NCBI RefSeq assembly: GCF_000194155.1
Contig: NZ_GL877878.1
Coordinates: 2,542,004-2,606,003 of the forward strand
From: Saccharopolyspora spinosa NRRL 18395
Lineage (GTDB): Bacteria; Actinomycetota; Actinomycetes; Mycobacteriales; Pseudonocardiaceae
DNA: 64,000 nt
Direction of reading: 5' to 3'
The translations under genes were made by a program, and so were the position numbers. Below the pieces are notes generated by a model that saw only the letters and a list, made by a program, of their open reading frames with translations, was not told where the DNA came from and searched no databases. Below are positions 1 to 7,920 of the stretch, piece after piece (position 1 is the stretch's first letter; each line of letters opens with the position of its first letter).

Positions 1-2
1 AG

Positions 3-1133
3 GTCATGGGCCTGCACCTGCCGGGGTCGAGCTTCGTGCCGCCGGGCACCCCGCTGCGCAAGGCCCTCACCGAGCAGGCCGCCCGTCGCGTTGTGCAGCT
101 CGGGCGCGGCGCGGACTACACGCCGATCGGCGAGATCATCGACGAACGGGCCATCGTCAACGGCGTGGTCGCGCTGCTGGCCACCGGCGGCTCAACCAAC
201 CACACGCTGCACCTGGTGGCCATCGCCGCCGCGGCCGGGATCGAGCTGACCTGGGACGACTTTTCCGACCTGTCCGCGGTCGTGCCATCGCTGGCGAAGG
301 TCTACCCCAACGGCTCGGCCGACATCAACCACTTCGCCGCCGCCGGGGGCGTGCAGACGCTCGTCGGCGAGCTGCTCGACGCCGGCCTGTTGCATCCCGA
401 CGTCAACACGGTCGCCGGGCCGGGGCTGGACCGGTACCGGCAGCAGCCGTTCCTGGAGGACGGGGAGCTCGTGTGGCGGGATGCGCCCGCGAAGAGCCTG
501 GACCCGGACGTGCTGCGCGGCGTCGACGAGCCATTCGCGCCCGACGGCGGCCTGCGGGTGCTGGACGGAAACCTCGGCCGCTCGGTGATCAAGGTGTCCG
601 CGGTCAGCGCGGAGCACCGCACCGTCACCGCACCCGCCCGGGTCTTCGACGACCAGCACGGCTTCACCGCCGCGTTCCAGGCAGGCGAACTGGACCACGA
701 CGTCGTGGTGGTGATCCGCAACCAGGGCCCGCAGGCCAACGGCATGCCTGAGCTACACGGGCTGACCCCCGCGCTGGGCGTGCTGATGGACCGTGGCCAC
801 CAGGTCGCGCTGGTCACCGACGGCCGGATGTCCGGCGCGTCCGGCAAGATTCCGGCGGCCATCCAGCTGACCCCGGAGGCCAGCGCGGGTGGGCCGCTGG
901 CCCGCATCGGCGACGGCGACGTGGTCCGGCTGGACGCCGACCGCGGCACGCTGGAGGTGTTGGTGCCCGACGACGAGCTCGCCGCCCGCGAAAACGCACC
1001 GGTCGCGCCCGGAGCCCAGTTCGGCACCGGCCGCGAGCTGTTCGCGGCGTTCCGGCAGGCCGTCGGGCGGGCCGATCGCGGCGCCAGCGTGTTCACCCAG
1101 CTTCAGGCGCAGCCGACCGACGCGACCGTCTGA
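3..1133 (+). CDS. edd: Phosphogluconate dehydratase, C-terminal part (cut by window edge)
   Basis: This is the Entner-Doudoroff dehydratase that turns 6-phosphogluconate into KDPG in the cytosol. About 376 codons are present of a protein usually near 600 residues; the reading frame runs off the left edge, so the true start lies outside. IlvD/Edd family signatures are visible: GGSTNH near residue 62 of the visible part, [10 protein letters not shown] near residue 275, and the segment [10 protein letters not shown] prefer Edd to dihydroxy-acid dehydratase (IlvD) because the next gene on the same strand is KDPG aldolase, the next enzyme of the pathway. About 140 bp with a hairpin (1196-1238) separate the two genes, so co-transcription is likely but may be attenuated. 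Confidence 0.9.
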   Translation, partial: VMGLHLPGSSFVPPGTPLRKALTEQAARRVVQLGRGADYTPIGEIIDERAIVNGVVALLATGGSTNHTLHLVAIAAAAGIELTWDDFSDLSAVVPSLAKVYPNGSADINHFAAAGGVQTLVGELLDAGLLHPDVNTVAGPGLDRYRQQPFLEDGELVWRDAPAKSLDPDVLRGVDEPFAPDGGLRVLDGNLGRSVIKVSAVSAEHRTVTAPARVFDDQHGFTAAFQAGELDHDVVVVIRNQGPQANGMPELHGLTPALGVLMDRGHQVALVTDGRMSGASGKIPAAIQLTPEASAGGPLARIGDGDVVRLDADRGTLEVLVPDDELAARENAPVAPGAQFGTGRELFAAFRQAVGRADRGASVFTQLQAQPTDATV

Positions 1134-1195
1134 CACCGGTGACCACCTGCGCCGATCCCGACGAGAAGAGGCGGCTGTTTCCGCTGGTCACGTGC

Positions 1196-1238
1196 CGTGA
1201 GTACTTTTGGGTGCGATAAGCGCCCGAAAGCACTCGCG
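1196..1238. repeat. Imperfect hairpin of the GTGAG...CACTC family
   Basis: The left arm reads CGTGAGTACTTTTGGG and the right arm CCCGAAAGCACTCGCG, with a short gataa-type loop and one or two mismatches. It lies between edd and eda, downstream of the edd stop. Copies of the same family occur at 1929-2182 (split), 24078-24142 and, as a half site, at 62635-62659. It could act as a terminator-like or mRNA-stabilising hairpin; there is no T-tract. Confidence 0.65.
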
Positions 1239-1273
1239 GACACTAGCCGGGACGCCGCACGCACTAGGAACGG

Positions 1274-1921
1274 ATGAACCACCTCATGAACACTGCAGCT
1301 GACGTGCTGGGTCTCGCCCCGGTGGTCCCGGTCGTGGCGTTGGACGACGTCGCGCACGCCGTGCCGCTGGCCGAAGCCCTGCTGCGTGGCGGAATCCGCA
1401 CCATCGAGGTCACCCTGCGCACCCCGGCCGGGCTGCCCGCGATCGAGCGCATCGCCGCCGAGGTGCCCGAAATGGTCGCCGGGGCGGGCACGATCACTGA
1501 ACCAGGTCAGGCCAAGCGTGCCGCCGACGCCGGGGCCTGCTACCTGGTCACGCCCGGGACGACCGACCGGCTGCTCGACGACATCGACGCATCCGGGGTG
1601 CCGTACCTGGCCGGCGCGGGCACGGTGTCGGAGGCGATGCGGCTGGCCGAGCGCGGGGTCACGGCGATGAAGTTCTTCCCCGCCGAGCCCAGCGGCGGTG
1701 TGCCGTTCCTCAAGGCGATCGCCGGGCCGCTGCCGGACCTGAAGTTCTGCCCGACCGGCGGGATCAGCCCGCAGACCGCGCCGAACTACCTCGCGCTGCC
1801 CAACGTGGGCTGCGTCGGCGGATCGTGGTTGGCGGCGAAGGACCTGCTCTCCGCCGGCGACTGGGCTCGGATCGAGCAACTGGCCCGCGAAGCCGCCGCA
1901 CTGCGCTCCCCGCAGGGCTAG
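1274..1921 (+). CDS. eda: KDPG aldolase (2-dehydro-3-deoxyphosphogluconate aldolase)
   Basis: This class I aldolase splits KDPG into pyruvate and glyceraldehyde 3-phosphate, the last step of the Entner-Doudoroff pathway. It has 215 residues, the normal size for the family. The Schiff-base lysine is seen in TAMKFFPAE (K133) and the conserved glutamate in IRTIEVTLRT (E45); GTITEPGQ and CPTGGIS are the phosphate-binding loop segments. The start ATG at 1274 has an AGGAA-type ribosome site just upstream; the ATG four codons later is an alternative. It sits directly after edd on the same strand, which fixes the pathway role. Confidence 0.93.
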   Translation: MNHLMNTAADVLGLAPVVPVVALDDVAHAVPLAEALLRGGIRTIEVTLRTPAGLPAIERIAAEVPEMVAGAGTITEPGQAKRAADAGACYLVTPGTTDRLLDDIDASGVPYLAGAGTVSEAMRLAERGVTAMKFFPAEPSGGVPFLKAIAGPLPDLKFCPTGGISPQTAPNYLALPNVGCVGGSWLAAKDLLSAGDWARIEQLAREAAALRSPQG

Positions 1922-1928
1922 CAACCGC

Positions 1929-2182
1929 CCGTGAGTCTTTTGGTGCTATAAGGCTGTTTCAAACTCGTCCTGCGTAGCGGTGCGGGTAGCGGTGCATAAG
2001 AAGCCTCCTGGACTCGGGGATCCCCGACTGATGTACGCCCCCGGGGCTGTTCTCGCCAGCCGGCGTCTTTGCAAGTTGCATAGGTGAGCCGAGCGGCTTC
2101 GCCGCTTCAAGGACACAAGCCCGCCCCGCCTCGGACGATCACTTCCAAAAACAGCCTCCTACGGCTACCAGAAGGACTCACG
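1929..2182. repeat. GTGAG-type palindrome split by an insertion
   Basis: The left arm CCGTGAGTCTTTTGGT (1929-1944) directly follows the eda stop. The matching right arm, ACCAGAAGGACTCACGG, lies at about 2166-2182. The two arms pair with few mismatches but are separated by about 210 bp with its own inverted ends, so an intact palindrome seems to have been interrupted. Confidence 0.6.
1951..2157. mobile_element. MITE-like insertion with AGGCTGTTT inverted ends
   Basis: The segment begins AGGCTGTTT and ends AAACAGCCT, a 9-bp perfect terminal inverted repeat, and contains no plausible gene. The similarity extends loosely inward (GTCC on the left, GGAC on the right). It sits exactly between the two arms of the palindrome at 1929-2182. 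Size and structure fit a non-autonomous element; terminal sequences like these are found in IS5-type elements, but I cannot assign a family. A tandem GTAGCGGTGC duplication lies at about 1974-1994. Confidence 0.5.
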
Positions 2183-2296
2183 GAGTTTCTCCCTTAAACG
2201 CGGTAGGCCGTACCCCGCAGCAGCTGGTTCTACCGCCGTCGAGATCGTCCGTAGCGTGCTGGTGGTCAAGTTCTTTCGACCCGTTGGCGGTCAGTC

Positions 2297-3661
2297 ATGG
2301 ACGGAGCACGCCCGGCCCGCAAACGGCTGTGCGGAGCCGTTGTCTACGTCTGCGCGACGCTGCTCGCGGTTCTCCTCGGCGTGCCGGGTAGCGCCAACGC
2401 TCAGCCTCCGCGCACCGTGGTCACCTTCACCCTCGACGACGGCAGCGTTTCGCAGATCTCCGGCGCGCGAATCCTCAGCAAGTACGGGATGCGCGGCACC
2501 TTCTACGTGGTATCCGGATTCATCGGCGCGCGCAGCTACCTCAGCCTGGACGACCTGCGCGCGCTCGCCGCCGCCGGGCACGAGATCGGCGGGCACACGG
2601 TCAACCACCCCGACATCATCGCCGTCTCGCCGGACGAAGCCCGCCGGGAGATCTGCCAGGACCGCGCCAACCTCGTGCATTGGGGCTTCCGGCCGACCTC
2701 GTTCGCCTACCCGTTCGGCAGTTTCAACCGCGAGGCCGAGCAGGCGGCGCAGGACTGCGGGTACAACAGCTCACGGGTCACCGGCAGCATCAGGACCGGG
2801 CACGGCTGCTCCGACTGCGCTCCCGCCGAATCGATGCCACCGCTGAACCCACAGATGGTGCGCGGCACCGGCATGATCGACCCCGAGTGGACCCTGGAGG
2901 ACCTGCAGCAGGTGGTGCTGCGGGCCGAGGCATCCGGCGGCGGTTGGGTTCCGCTGGTGCTGCACCGGACCTGCGACTTCTGCGGCCCACTGTCGATCAG
3001 CCCGGTCGTGCTGGACCAGTTCGCGTCCTGGCTGGCGCAGCGGCAGGCGAACGGCACGGTGGTGCGCACGGTCGACCAGGTGATCGGCGGCGGATTCCGC
3101 ACACTGGTCCCGCCGCCGGCACCCGCACCGCGCGACGGGCTGGTCAACGCGTCGCTGGAAGAACCGGGCCCGCGCGGCTGGGTGCAGAGCAGCTGGGGCC
3201 AGAACAATCCACAGTGGACCACGGTCGGGGATGCGCACAGCGGACGGTGGGCGCAGCGGCTGGACATCACCGAATACACCAGCGGCGATGCGAAGCTGAC
3301 GCAGCAGCTCGACATGGGCGAGGCGGCTCCGGCCGCACACGCGAACAACACCTATGACCTCAGCGCCTGGTACAAGTCGACCGCGCCCACCCAACTCGCC
3401 GTCTACCGCCGCGACGAGACCGGTGTCTGGCGCTACTGGATCACCAGTCCGTGGTTCGGCGCCTCGGCCGACTGGGCGTCGGCGAAGTGGACGACCCCAT
3501 CTGCACCGGAGGGCACCACCGGGCTGAGCTTCGGACTCACCCTGACCGGTCGCGGTTCGCTGACGACTGACGACTACAGCCTGCACGAGCACGTCATCCC
3601 GAAAGGCGAAGCCTTCTGCGCCCGCCTGCCTTGGATCTCCCTGCTCCGATGGCTCTGCTGA
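2297..3661 (+). CDS. Secreted polysaccharide deacetylase with C-terminal beta-sandwich-like region
   Basis: This is a NodB-fold, metal-dependent carbohydrate esterase (CE4 type), expected to remove acetyl groups from a glycan outside the cell. The 454-residue protein starts with a basic segment and hydrophobic stretch, with a likely signal-peptide cut after SANA (residue 35). Motif 1 is TFTLDDG (43-49, catalytic/metal Asp pair). Motif 2 is HTVNH (100-104, zinc-binding H-x3-H). Motif 3 is FAYPFGS (136-142). A Cys-rich loop (CSDC, CDFC) follows. Residues 275-430 look like a carbohydrate-binding or jelly-roll domain (NASLEEPGPRGW, YDLSAWYKS), and the last 20 residues form an odd hydrophobic Cys-containing tail. 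The natural glycan substrate cannot be told. It stands alone after a long intergenic region. Confidence 0.85.
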   Translation: MDGARPARKRLCGAVVYVCATLLAVLLGVPGSANAQPPRTVVTFTLDDGSVSQISGARILSKYGMRGTFYVVSGFIGARSYLSLDDLRALAAAGHEIGGHTVNHPDIIAVSPDEARREICQDRANLVHWGFRPTSFAYPFGSFNREAEQAAQDCGYNSSRVTGSIRTGHGCSDCAPAESMPPLNPQMVRGTGMIDPEWTLEDLQQVVLRAEASGGGWVPLVLHRTCDFCGPLSISPVVLDQFASWLAQRQANGTVVRTVDQVIGGGFRTLVPPPAPAPRDGLVNASLEEPGPRGWVQSSWGQNNPQWTTVGDAHSGRWAQRLDITEYTSGDAKLTQQLDMGEAAPAAHANNTYDLSAWYKSTAPTQLAVYRRDETGVWRYWITSPWFGASADWASAKWTTPSAPEGTTGLSFGLTLTGRGSLTTDDYSLHEHVIPKGEAFCARLPWISLLRWLC

Positions 3662-3728
3662 CAGCGACCCGCGCGGTCCCGATGACGTTGGCGCAGGGTG
3701 CACTACCGGTCGCGGCGTGCGGCGAAGC

Positions 3729-3896
3729 TTCGTCACTCAGCGAGCGGTGCAGCAACCGCTCGTTGCACTGCAACAGGGGACGACTGAATACGGACCGCCA
3801 CTCGTCGAGGTCGATGCGCTCGCGGTCGTACGCCGCGCAGACGGCGTTGACCGCGGACACCACGGCGTGGTTGTCGTCGAGGAGTGTCCCGTTCCA
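3729..3896 (-). pseudogene. Truncated duplicate of the N-terminal part of the HAD phosphatase
   Basis: Read on the minus strand, this gives WNGT followed by DNHAVVSAVN, IDLDEWRSVFSRPLLQC and LLHRSLSDE. It is nearly identical to residues 14-70 of the intact HAD gene just to the right (3945-4601). The homology stops abruptly on both sides: the nucleophile segment before WNGT is missing, with an in-frame stop four codons upstream, and nothing matches after SDE. It is a remnant of a tandem duplication or recombination and cannot code for an active enzyme. Confidence 0.8.
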
Positions 3897-3944
3897 ACGG
3901 GTTTCTCAACATCGACTGCACCATCTGAACTGCAATAACAGTAC

Positions 3945-4601
3945 TCATGCAAGCCAAGACACAGCTTCTTGAATGGAGTCAGCGACGGGGACGCCAGCCG
4001 CTTCCAGGGCACTTCGACTCATAACCCCAGTCGTCACCAGCACACAGTTGGCTCCTGCGTGGGCCGCCGCTTCAGCATCGTCCACCACGTCGCCGATCAC
4101 GACGGCTTCCTCTGGGGCAAGACCCAGCTCGGCCAGATGCCGCTCCAGGTGGGCAGCCTTCGACCCCCCTCCAATTCCTGCCCGAAGACCGTCAACCTGC
4201 TTGAAAAGGCCAGTGAGCTCGTACTTCGCCACCAGCGGCACCAACTCATCGTGGAACCACATGGACAGCAGGGACTGACTGCGGCCCACCGTGGTCCACT
4301 CCTCCAACACATCGGGAACTCCGTTTGCCAGGCCGCAGGTGTGCAGTAGATCCCGGTACGCCTCGTGGTACAGCACGTCGATGCGCGCCCAGTCTTCGTC
4401 AGTCAGCGAGCGGTGCAGCAACCGCTCGTAGCACTGCAACAGCGGACGACTGAATACGGACCGCCACTCGTCGAGGTCGATGTGTTCTCGATCGAAGGCG
4501 GTGCAGACCTCGTTCACCGCCGAGACCACGGCGTGGTTGTCCGAAAAGATCGTCCCATTCCAGTCCCACACGATGTGGTTCACGCGTCGCCTCGACTTCA
4601 T
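3945..4601 (-). CDS. HAD-family hydrolase (Gph-like phosphatase)
   Basis: This is a haloacid dehalogenase superfamily phosphatase of about 218 residues. Motif I is VWDWNGT, with the Asp nucleophile but Asn at the +2 position that is normally the Asp acid/base. A WDWNGT motif is, as I recall, common in an actinobacterial subgroup. Motif III is the lysine in GGSKAAHL and motif IV is VVIGDVVDDAEAA. The helical cap is the DEWRSVFSRPLLQC region. I chose ATG 4601 (MKSRRR) rather than the upstream ATG at 4625 because the family starts a few residues before the nucleophile. The substrate is unknown; phosphoglycolate or a nucleotide is possible. A truncated copy of its 5' half lies just downstream. 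Confidence 0.82.
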   Translation of the reverse strand: MKSRRRVNHIVWDWNGTIFSDNHAVVSAVNEVCTAFDREHIDLDEWRSVFSRPLLQCYERLLHRSLTDEDWARIDVLYHEAYRDLLHTCGLANGVPDVLEEWTTVGRSQSLLSMWFHDELVPLVAKYELTGLFKQVDGLRAGIGGGSKAAHLERHLAELGLAPEEAVVIGDVVDDAEAAAHAGANCVLVTTGVMSRSALEAAGVPVADSIQEAVSWLA

Positions 4602-4755
4602 GACGGGCACTCTACGATCCCACACCGAGGTTCCGGTACCACCGTCCCAGAATTAAGGATGCTCAGCTACGTGGAGCGGGACATCGACCATTCGGAGACG
4701 CTTCGTGTGGATTCCAGTGCGCCGAATAGTTTTTACCGCCATACCAGGGAAAGCT

Positions 4756-4788
4756 GAGCGGCCTGTGCACATCGCGCACCGGCCGCTC
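4756..4788. terminator. Hairpin downstream of recX
   Basis: The arms GAGCGGCC and GGCCGCTC pair perfectly, extended by GTGC/GCAC around a short loop. It lies about 50 bp past the recX stop on the minus strand and is a likely terminator of the recA-recX transcript. There is no clear T-tract. Confidence 0.6.
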
Positions 4789-4835
4789 GACAGGTCTGCT
4801 CGCTCAGCCAACGAACGCAGCCGCGACGAGGTCGA

Positions 4836-5456
4836 TCACGGGAATTCGAGGTCGGGGTCCGGGGCGTCGGCGCCGGAGCGCTCGATTTCCTCTCGCACCA
4901 CGCGGAAAGCCAGGGCTTCGGAATAGCCCTTGCGGGTCAGCATGCCCACCATGCGGCGCATCTTCGCCGCATGGTCCAGGTTCGCCATCGTGCGGAGCTT
5001 GCGCTGCACCAGCTCCCGCGCCTGCTCGACCTCCGCGTCGCCATCCACAGTGGACAGCGCCGCTTCGACCACGTGCTCTTCGACGCCCTTGCGGCGCAGC
5101 TCGAAGCCGAGCGCCTTGCGCCCCAGCCCTTGGGACCGCTGCCTCGAATGCACCCACTCCTCGGCGAACGAGGCGTCGTCGACCAGGCCCGCGTCGACGA
5201 ACTTCTGCAGCACCGCGTCCGCGATGTCCTCGTCGATCTCCTTGCGCAGCAAGGCTTGTCGCAACTCCGAGCAGCTACGCGCGCGGGCCGTCAGCAGCCG
5301 GTACACCGTGTCGCGGGCCAGCTGCTCGGGGTCGTCCGGCTTGCGCCGCGGCTTCGAGTCCTCCGCCGCGTCCGAGGGACCACCCGGCGGGGCGTCGTCG
5401 GGGACGCGGCTTTGTGCACCGCTCCCCCGACGCGCACCGTCACCGTTCATCTGCAT
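4836..5456 (-). CDS. recX: Regulatory protein RecX
   Basis: RecX binds the RecA filament and dampens recombinase activity. The protein has 206 residues. The N-terminal 45 residues are charged and low in complexity, followed by three-helix repeats typical of the family (LARDTVYRLLTARARSCSELRQ, then EEWVHSRQRSQGLGRKAL, then MLTRKGYSEALAFRVVREE). It lies 27 bp after recA on the same strand, the standard actinobacterial recA-recX arrangement, so it should be made from the SOS-controlled recA transcript. ATG 5456 is the first start; a second ATG two codons later is possible. Confidence 0.95.
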   Translation of the reverse strand: MQMNGDGARRGSGAQSRVPDDAPPGGPSDAAEDSKPRRKPDDPEQLARDTVYRLLTARARSCSELRQALLRKEIDEDIADAVLQKFVDAGLVDDASFAEEWVHSRQRSQGLGRKALGFELRRKGVEEHVVEAALSTVDGDAEVEQARELVQRKLRTMANLDHAAKMRRMVGMLTRKGYSEALAFRVVREEIERSGADAPDPDLEFP

Positions 5457-5483
5457 TAGACGTCCAGCAGGTGCTCAGCGGGA

Positions 5484-6524
<1,041 letters not shown>

Positions 6525-6648
6525 CGGGGGTCCACCTTGGTCGAGTCGAACTTGGTCGTCGTGTGTCAGATCAGACGCTACGGGCAGGGACCGACAATCC
6601 GGCTGCAGGGTGCTTCACCCATTCGATCCCGTGCGATCCCATCCTAGC

Positions 6649-6662
6649 CGAACGGATGTTCG
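6649..6662. promoter_or_regulatory. LexA operator (SOS box)
   Basis: CGAACGGATGTTCG is a perfect CGAAC-N4-GTTCG inverted repeat, the known actinobacterial and Bacillus LexA box. It lies in the region shared by divergent recA (start 6524) and the DUF4383 gene (start 6788), so SOS control of recA is expected; the DUF4383 gene might also respond. Confidence 0.88.
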
Positions 6663-6787
6663 ATCACCGTCCCGACACGCCAGCTCCACCACCTGATCGT
6701 GTGACGGTGCGATCAGCGCAAACGAGGTGGACACTCGGAATAACCCATCGGGTGAACCTGCCGCCCGGCCCCGAGGAGGTGCCGACC

Positions 6788-7558
6788 ATGCGAATGGACC
6801 GCTACCTGCCACCCGACCACCCGCTGAGCCGGTTCTACCGGGTCGCGGCCGCCATCTTCGGGGCCTTCCTGCTGGTCTTCGGCGCGTTCGGGCTGGCCAA
6901 CCAGGTTCCGCTGTTCACCACCAGCGGCATCGACATCGTCGGGCTGTCCAGCAACGGTCTGCTGGCCCTGGTCTCGGTCGTGGTCGGCGTCCTCCTGATC
7001 AGCGCCGCGGCCTGGGGCGGACCGGTCGCCTCCACCACTACCGCCGCCATCGGGGTGCTGTTCTTCCTGTCCGGGCTGATCAACCTGGGCCTGCTGAACA
7101 CGCCCTGGAACGTGTTCGCCTTCAAGCTGCCGAACGTGGTGTTCAGCCTGATCGCGGGCATGCTGCTGATGTTCTTCGGGTTCTACGGCCGGCTCAGCGG
7201 CGGCCTGCCGCAGGACAACCCCTACGTGCGCTACCGGCACCACGAGCCGCCCGCCCAGGACTTCCCGGAGCAGCGGCTAGCCGATGAACGGCGGATCGCC
7301 GAGCTCGAACAGATCTGCCGGGCCGAGGTCGCCGTCGCCGAGGGCCATCCAACGCCGGAGCAGCACCGGCTGGTGCAATCCGAGGCGTACCGGCACATGC
7401 AGGAGGAACGGCGCCGGGCCTACCAGCACTACCAGGACGCGGGGCGCACCCCCGAGCAACAGATCAGCGCGCAGAACCTGTGGGCGGACTTCGAGGTGCC
7501 GGAACGCCGACCCTCGCAACGGCCGACGGCCGAGCGGCAGGAGGGCCCGGAGTCCTAG
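6788..7558 (+). CDS. DUF4383-type four-helix membrane protein with cytoplasmic tail
   Basis: This is a 256-residue protein of unknown function. It has four predicted membrane helices in the first 140 residues (AAIFGAFLLVFGAFGL, LLALVSVVVGVLL, TAAIGVLFFLSGLINLGLL, VVFSLIAGMLLMFFGF). A conserved-looking NTPWNVFAFKLPNVVFSL segment fits the DUF4383 family. The last 110 residues are charged, helical and glutamine-rich, probably cytoplasmic. The start ATG 6788 is set by a strong GAGGAGGT ribosome site 7 bp upstream; the frame is open further upstream but without such a site. It is divergent from recA, and its stop overlaps the stop of the convergent DUF3046 gene. Confidence 0.8.
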   Translation: MRMDRYLPPDHPLSRFYRVAAAIFGAFLLVFGAFGLANQVPLFTTSGIDIVGLSSNGLLALVSVVVGVLLISAAAWGGPVASTTTAAIGVLFFLSGLINLGLLNTPWNVFAFKLPNVVFSLIAGMLLMFFGFYGRLSGGLPQDNPYVRYRHHEPPAQDFPEQRLADERRIAELEQICRAEVAVAEGHPTPEQHRLVQSEAYRHMQEERRRAYQHYQDAGRTPEQQISAQNLWADFEVPERRPSQRPTAERQEGPES

Positions 7559-7749
7559 CGCCGTTCGGCGGGAACTTCAAAGGCGTCGCAGACGGCCTGC
7601 CAGACCTCTTTGGTCGACAGCCCGGCTTCCAGAGCCTGGTCGACCGTGCGCCCGCCGAGCAACGAAAAAACGTGGTCCTGGGCCAGCATCTCGGCGCGAA
7701 CCCGGCCGAATTCGTCGGCCATGCGTTGGCGGAAAGCTGTGTGGCGCAT
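7555..7749 (-). CDS. DUF3046 protein
   Basis: This small conserved actinobacterial protein has 64 residues and unknown function. The sequence MRHTAFRQRMADEFG, then DHVFSLLGGRTVDQAL and KEVWQAVCDAF, is typical of DUF3046. As I recall, the family sits near recA-recX in actinobacteria (Rv2738c beside Rv2737c recA in M. tuberculosis), which this position matches. ATG 7749 is chosen because the family begins MR-x-T-x-F; the longer frame has no family-like sequence. Its stop codon overlaps the stop of the DUF4383 gene on the other strand. Confidence 0.85.
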   Translation of the reverse strand: MRHTAFRQRMADEFGRVRAEMLAQDHVFSLLGGRTVDQALEAGLSTKEVWQAVCDAFEVPAERR

Positions 7750-7786
7750 CGCCCGCAAGCGTACGCGGCGGCCGTACCCTGGTGGT

Positions 7787-7915
7787 GTGCTACTCCTGCT
7801 GGCCGATCCGACCGGCTTGTCCAGCCCGTTGGGGCAAGCAGTGATCGGCGCCGGGTTCCTCGTCGTCATCGCACTCGCGGTGCGCTTCTTCTGGGAGCAC
7901 CGCAACCGGCGGTGA
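7787..7915 (+). CDS. Small single-pass membrane protein
   Basis: A 42-residue reading frame starts at GTG 7787. It has one hydrophobic helix (GQAVIGAGFLVVIALAVRFF) followed by a basic tail, WEHRNRR. It is divergent from DUF3046 (38 bp between starts) and ends 5 bp before the stop of the Hsp70-like gene. No family is recognised. The membrane-helix-plus-positive-tail pattern and the clean fit between genes support a real gene, but the evidence is modest. Confidence 0.5.
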   Translation: MLLLLADPTGLSSPLGQAVIGAGFLVVIALAVRFFWEHRNRR

Positions 7916-7920
7916 GCCGA

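Noticed and set aside
3594..3863. Independent small gene at the HAD duplicate
   Set aside because: Only part of the frame matches the HAD protein; the remaining codons have no similarity and the active-site segment is missing, so it is annotated as a pseudogene.
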